The translations under genes and the position numbers were made by a program. The notes below the pieces were generated by a model that did no database searches, was not told where the DNA came from, and saw nothing but the letters and a program-made list of their open reading frames with translations. DNA of 64,000 nt, from the NCBI RefSeq assembly GCF_963583255.1, contig NC_084807.1:24759572-24823571 (forward strand), written 5' to 3'. Source of the stretch: Pyrus communis. Taxonomy: Eukaryota > Streptophyta > Magnoliopsida > Rosales > Rosaceae. Positions 61,301-64,000 of the stretch are shown here, piece after piece. Position 1 is the stretch's first letter; every line of letters starts with the position of its first letter.

Positions 61301-62970
61301 AGCTTTTGTATACTAAGCTTCTTACCTGATTTAATAAGTTCCTTTAGCTTGAATCTTCCCTCGCCCTGATCTCCAGCCAAATTTATTAATTAAACTAATA
61401 TGATTTGAATGGTAAACTTGTTTGGAACTGAATATGTGCTCAACCTGTTTCATTTTCCTGCTTATCACTAGTGCGCTTCTTTGTTGACTGAAGATCCATT
61501 GAAACCTTTTTCCTTTCCCAGCTGGTGGCACTTTATCTTTTAGGCTTTGTTTTTTGTGCATATGGTTCAGGTGGTGGAAAGGGTGGTGGTATTGACTATT
61601 GAGAAAAACCAGTAAACTAGCTAGTGTTTGCTGTTGCGAATGTATGAAATCATAGATTTCAAAATAGGGATGTATGAAGCTTTGAAATGCATAGCACTGG
61701 CTCTCGGTTGACAGTTCATTTTGTGACATTGAAAGCGGATTTGCAGTGAGTGTATGAACAATGTATAAACTATGAGTTCATAATATCTTCTCTGTCTGAC
61801 AGGCTACAGTATTAACGCATCCATCTGGCTGTGCCAAGATTGAACACGTGCATGGAAAAGCGTGGGGCTGGTTTGGTACCTTAGGAATCATGTGAGAGTC
61901 AAATTTATTTCCAATGCGATTTTCTATGTCTACTGCGGAAGTTTTTCCGAGTCATTGTAAGTGATTGATAATTGATCTGACTTTCAGAATCTTATGCCTT
62001 TTTGGAGCTTATCTGCTGGTTGGGGCAGCTTATCGGTATATAAAACTTGGAGTTCGTGGAATACACGTATGTTCCTCAATTAGATCAGCTTCTTGCACAC
62101 AAATGAATTAGTAATGCTTGAGTTTTGTCCATTCATATGTCTTGAAATTGTTTTATGAATAGGTCCATCTATTTGATGTGTATCATTTTGAAATGGAATT
62201 CAAGTTTTCTTAAAAATCGATCGATAGAGGAAGAACTAATATATGTCAATGAGTCAGGTAAAATGGTGGTCGTGAATTACGCATAGGAAACTGGGTGATA
62301 CACATACACACAGATATATATGTGTGTGTGTGTGTGTGTGTATCATACAGTGGATGGTCTATGGAAGGAAATATTGAAGGGGAGAGAACCAAAACACGTG
62401 ACCTTTCGGCAAGGGAATTCAAACTTGTGACAGTCATGGAATAGGGAACAGAGCCACATGTTCCTTTTACCATATTACTATAATTCCATATGTCACGTTG
62501 GAGTCAAAATCTATTCCATTTTCTCACTTTTTGTTGCAGCATACTATTTAGAACATCAGTTAGATCACATTCCAATAGCAGAAAAAATCTTACTTGTAAC
62601 TGGTACTTTAGAATCTGGTCAAGGTTCTAAAGTGCTCCTTTGGTGTTTCAATTCTGGTAATTTAACTATGATTTGGTGCTTCTCCTTTTTTCAGATTATG
62701 CCAAACTTGGACTTTTGGACCAGCTTACCTCAAAGTACCCAGGTATTCTGCTTAGGTTTAATGATTTGTGTCTTTCCCCTATACTTCTAGTGATGTGGCA
62801 CAGATATAAACAAGTTTCAATTTAATTGCCTTTTTCTTTTTCTTAGCTCTCAATATATTGTTAATAACTACTACCTCTTCTCTTTCCAGAGTCTGTTTGC
62901 ATCCTTACTGCACAAATTTAGGGGATCTTCTCATGGTCATCGAAGCACCTATTCTCCTGTCGACTTTTGA
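58344..62970 (+). CDS. Atg27-like / MRH-domain type I membrane protein
   Basis: Eleven exons: 58344-58519, 59118-59160, 59345-59398, 60007-60070, 60634-60690, 60884-60990, 61089-61127, 61803-61891, 61988-62066, 62695-62742 and 62890-62970; 278 residues, all in phase. Seen: an N-terminal signal peptide (LGFLISVTVILTIV), then a cysteine-rich lumenal part with the mannose-6-phosphate-receptor-like pattern (WFQLCDGMIF, CVDCW, ASCCDMG, SVSVICDPNR, HPSGCAKI). One transmembrane segment (about residues 202-225, WFGTLGIIILCLFGAYLLVG) and a cytosolic tail ending TYSPVDF follow. YSPV fits a YxxPhi sorting signal. In yeast Atg27 cycles between Golgi, endosomes and autophagosome precursors; the plant role is not established to my knowledge. 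Intron 6 uses a GC donor (CAG then GCAAGA). Confidence 0.85.
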
Positions 62971-64000
62971 GCATAGAGATATTTGTTTTAGGTTAAGCTG
63001 GTGACTTCATTTTGTATCATCTGTACTCTGCCATCAACGTTTGGAAAACAAGAGAAAATAGGTCAGCATGCAGCAACAGCCTAGTGAAAGCTAGCACTTA
63101 AGCTTGGCATGCACCATCATAAAAAGGGTGCCTTCTCCGTCTCACCTATGCTTTCCATGTTCTTCTTTTTTTTCAGTCATGAGTCATATTTTAGTTGTAA
63201 TGTAAAGAAATCCTCCTTACCAAGTCCTCGTTTACTTGTTATTTTCTTCATACATTGCTCAGCTGCTGTTCAGGCAATTTTGGATGAATGTTTCCACATG
63301 GATTTTAATATTTCTCCGGATAAAATGAAAAGTGAACACATTGGATGTTGAGTATTGTGCATTATCTTGCCTGTTGAAATATACGGTAGCATGCAAGTAT
63401 ATTTTAATATCTGATTTATTGAAATGTGAATATCTTGCTTATATACAGTCTAAATTGACGGTTCTGATTCAGATGTTTGAAAAGATGCCGTCACTGGACA
63501 GATACATTTGTATGGTAGAATTATGTTAGTAATATGGTGATGTGGTGGGAGAAAGGCTCTTTGGAGTGTTATCCGATCACAGAAATCCTCATGAATTGAA
63601 AGCATTGAAGGCTTACCTTATGTGACATTATTTGTGTACTGATTCTGATGTGTCTGGCTAACACATTGTCGAGGTTCTTTGAAAGGCGCCAGAAGACACA
63701 GCAACTGCTAGTTGTATGGAAGAAGATGTCTGAAAGGTATAATACCAAGGGTGACGATTCTTTTCCACAACTCTTTGATACATGAAGTACAACCAGCTTC
63801 AATTGTCTGCCTCATTTCGATTTTTCCGTTTGCAATGTGTTCCGTGTCTCTTCAGTCTCAGGTACGAATTTATCTCGTTAACTTTTGCAATGAGATTTTA
63901 TGCGTTTTGAACTTCTGTGTTTTAGGAGGGATGAATAGTATTTTCTTGGCTAAGATTACTGGAGTTTATGTATTGTGAACTCTTTGTTCTTTTTCCTCTT
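62971..64000. other. 3' flank of the Atg27-like gene
   Basis: No gene is recognised to the window end. It probably includes the 3' untranslated region in its first few hundred bases. A CAGGCAATTTTGGATGAATG stretch near 63.27 kb looks exon-like after a possible AG but gives no family match. Confidence 0.45.

Noticed and set aside
63109..63978. Several short open frames at the right end
   Set aside because: None shows a recognisable domain or a consistent splice structure continuing the Atg27-like gene, whose stop at 62970 follows a complete sorting-type tail.

Overview
This is nuclear DNA of a flowering plant, very probably a woody eudicot and most likely Rosaceae (apple/pear type; this is inference). 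The genes have GT-AG introns, the spacers are AT-rich, and there is a plastid ferritin, a LOB-domain factor, a Cassandra TRIM retrotransposon and several MITE families. I see no operons, CRISPR arrays or bacterial signals. Exon structures below were built by hand from conserved protein blocks, splice dinucleotides and reading phase. All intact genes join without a phase error.

Layout. 1-2.7 kb: an unrecognised partial ORF and a broken ankyrin gene. 2.8-12.2 kb: PNGase A-type peptide:N-glycanase (+), PMT23-like methyltransferase (-) and eIF2-alpha (-). 13.9 kb: tRNA-Ser(CGA). 14.6-16.5 kb: an MCA-type Ca2+ influx protein whose last codons come from a MITE. 17.8-20.1 kb: ribosomal protein eS4. 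21.4-35 kb: a tandem duplication holding two intact plastid ferritin genes. The second unit was inflated from about 5 kb to about 11.5 kb by a 6.5-kb PIF/Harbinger element, which itself contains a Cassandra TRIM, and by a 1.6-kb Pack-MULE carrying an actin-related protein 6 fragment. 35.4-43.4 kb: MITE-rich spacer. 43.4-44.2 kb: an LBD gene. 44.2-48.5 kb: spacer. 48.5-53.1 kb: cytosolic endo-beta-N-acetylglucosaminidase (ENGase, -). 54.8-58.0 kb: an RH18-like DEAD-box helicase with four in-frame stops and a damaged splice acceptor (-). 58.3-63.0 kb: an Atg27/MRH-domain membrane protein (+), head to head with the dead helicase.

How the genes fit together. From memory of Arabidopsis, PMT23, eIF2-alpha and FER4 are neighbours (At2g40280-40300), ENGase85B sits beside FER2 (At3g11040/11050), and RH18, ENGase85A, eIF2-alpha and a PNGase A gene are neighbours (At5g05450-05480). 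This window looks like a fuller version of that ancestral block. Two enzymes that release N-glycans (PNGase A and ENGase) lie in the same block about 45 kb apart.

The most informative part is the ferritin duplication. Its breakpoint lies inside the eS4 gene, and later insertions can be ordered because several empty sites survive in the sister copy. I found no clear evidence of a wholly new biochemical system. The novelty is in gene and transposon architecture.
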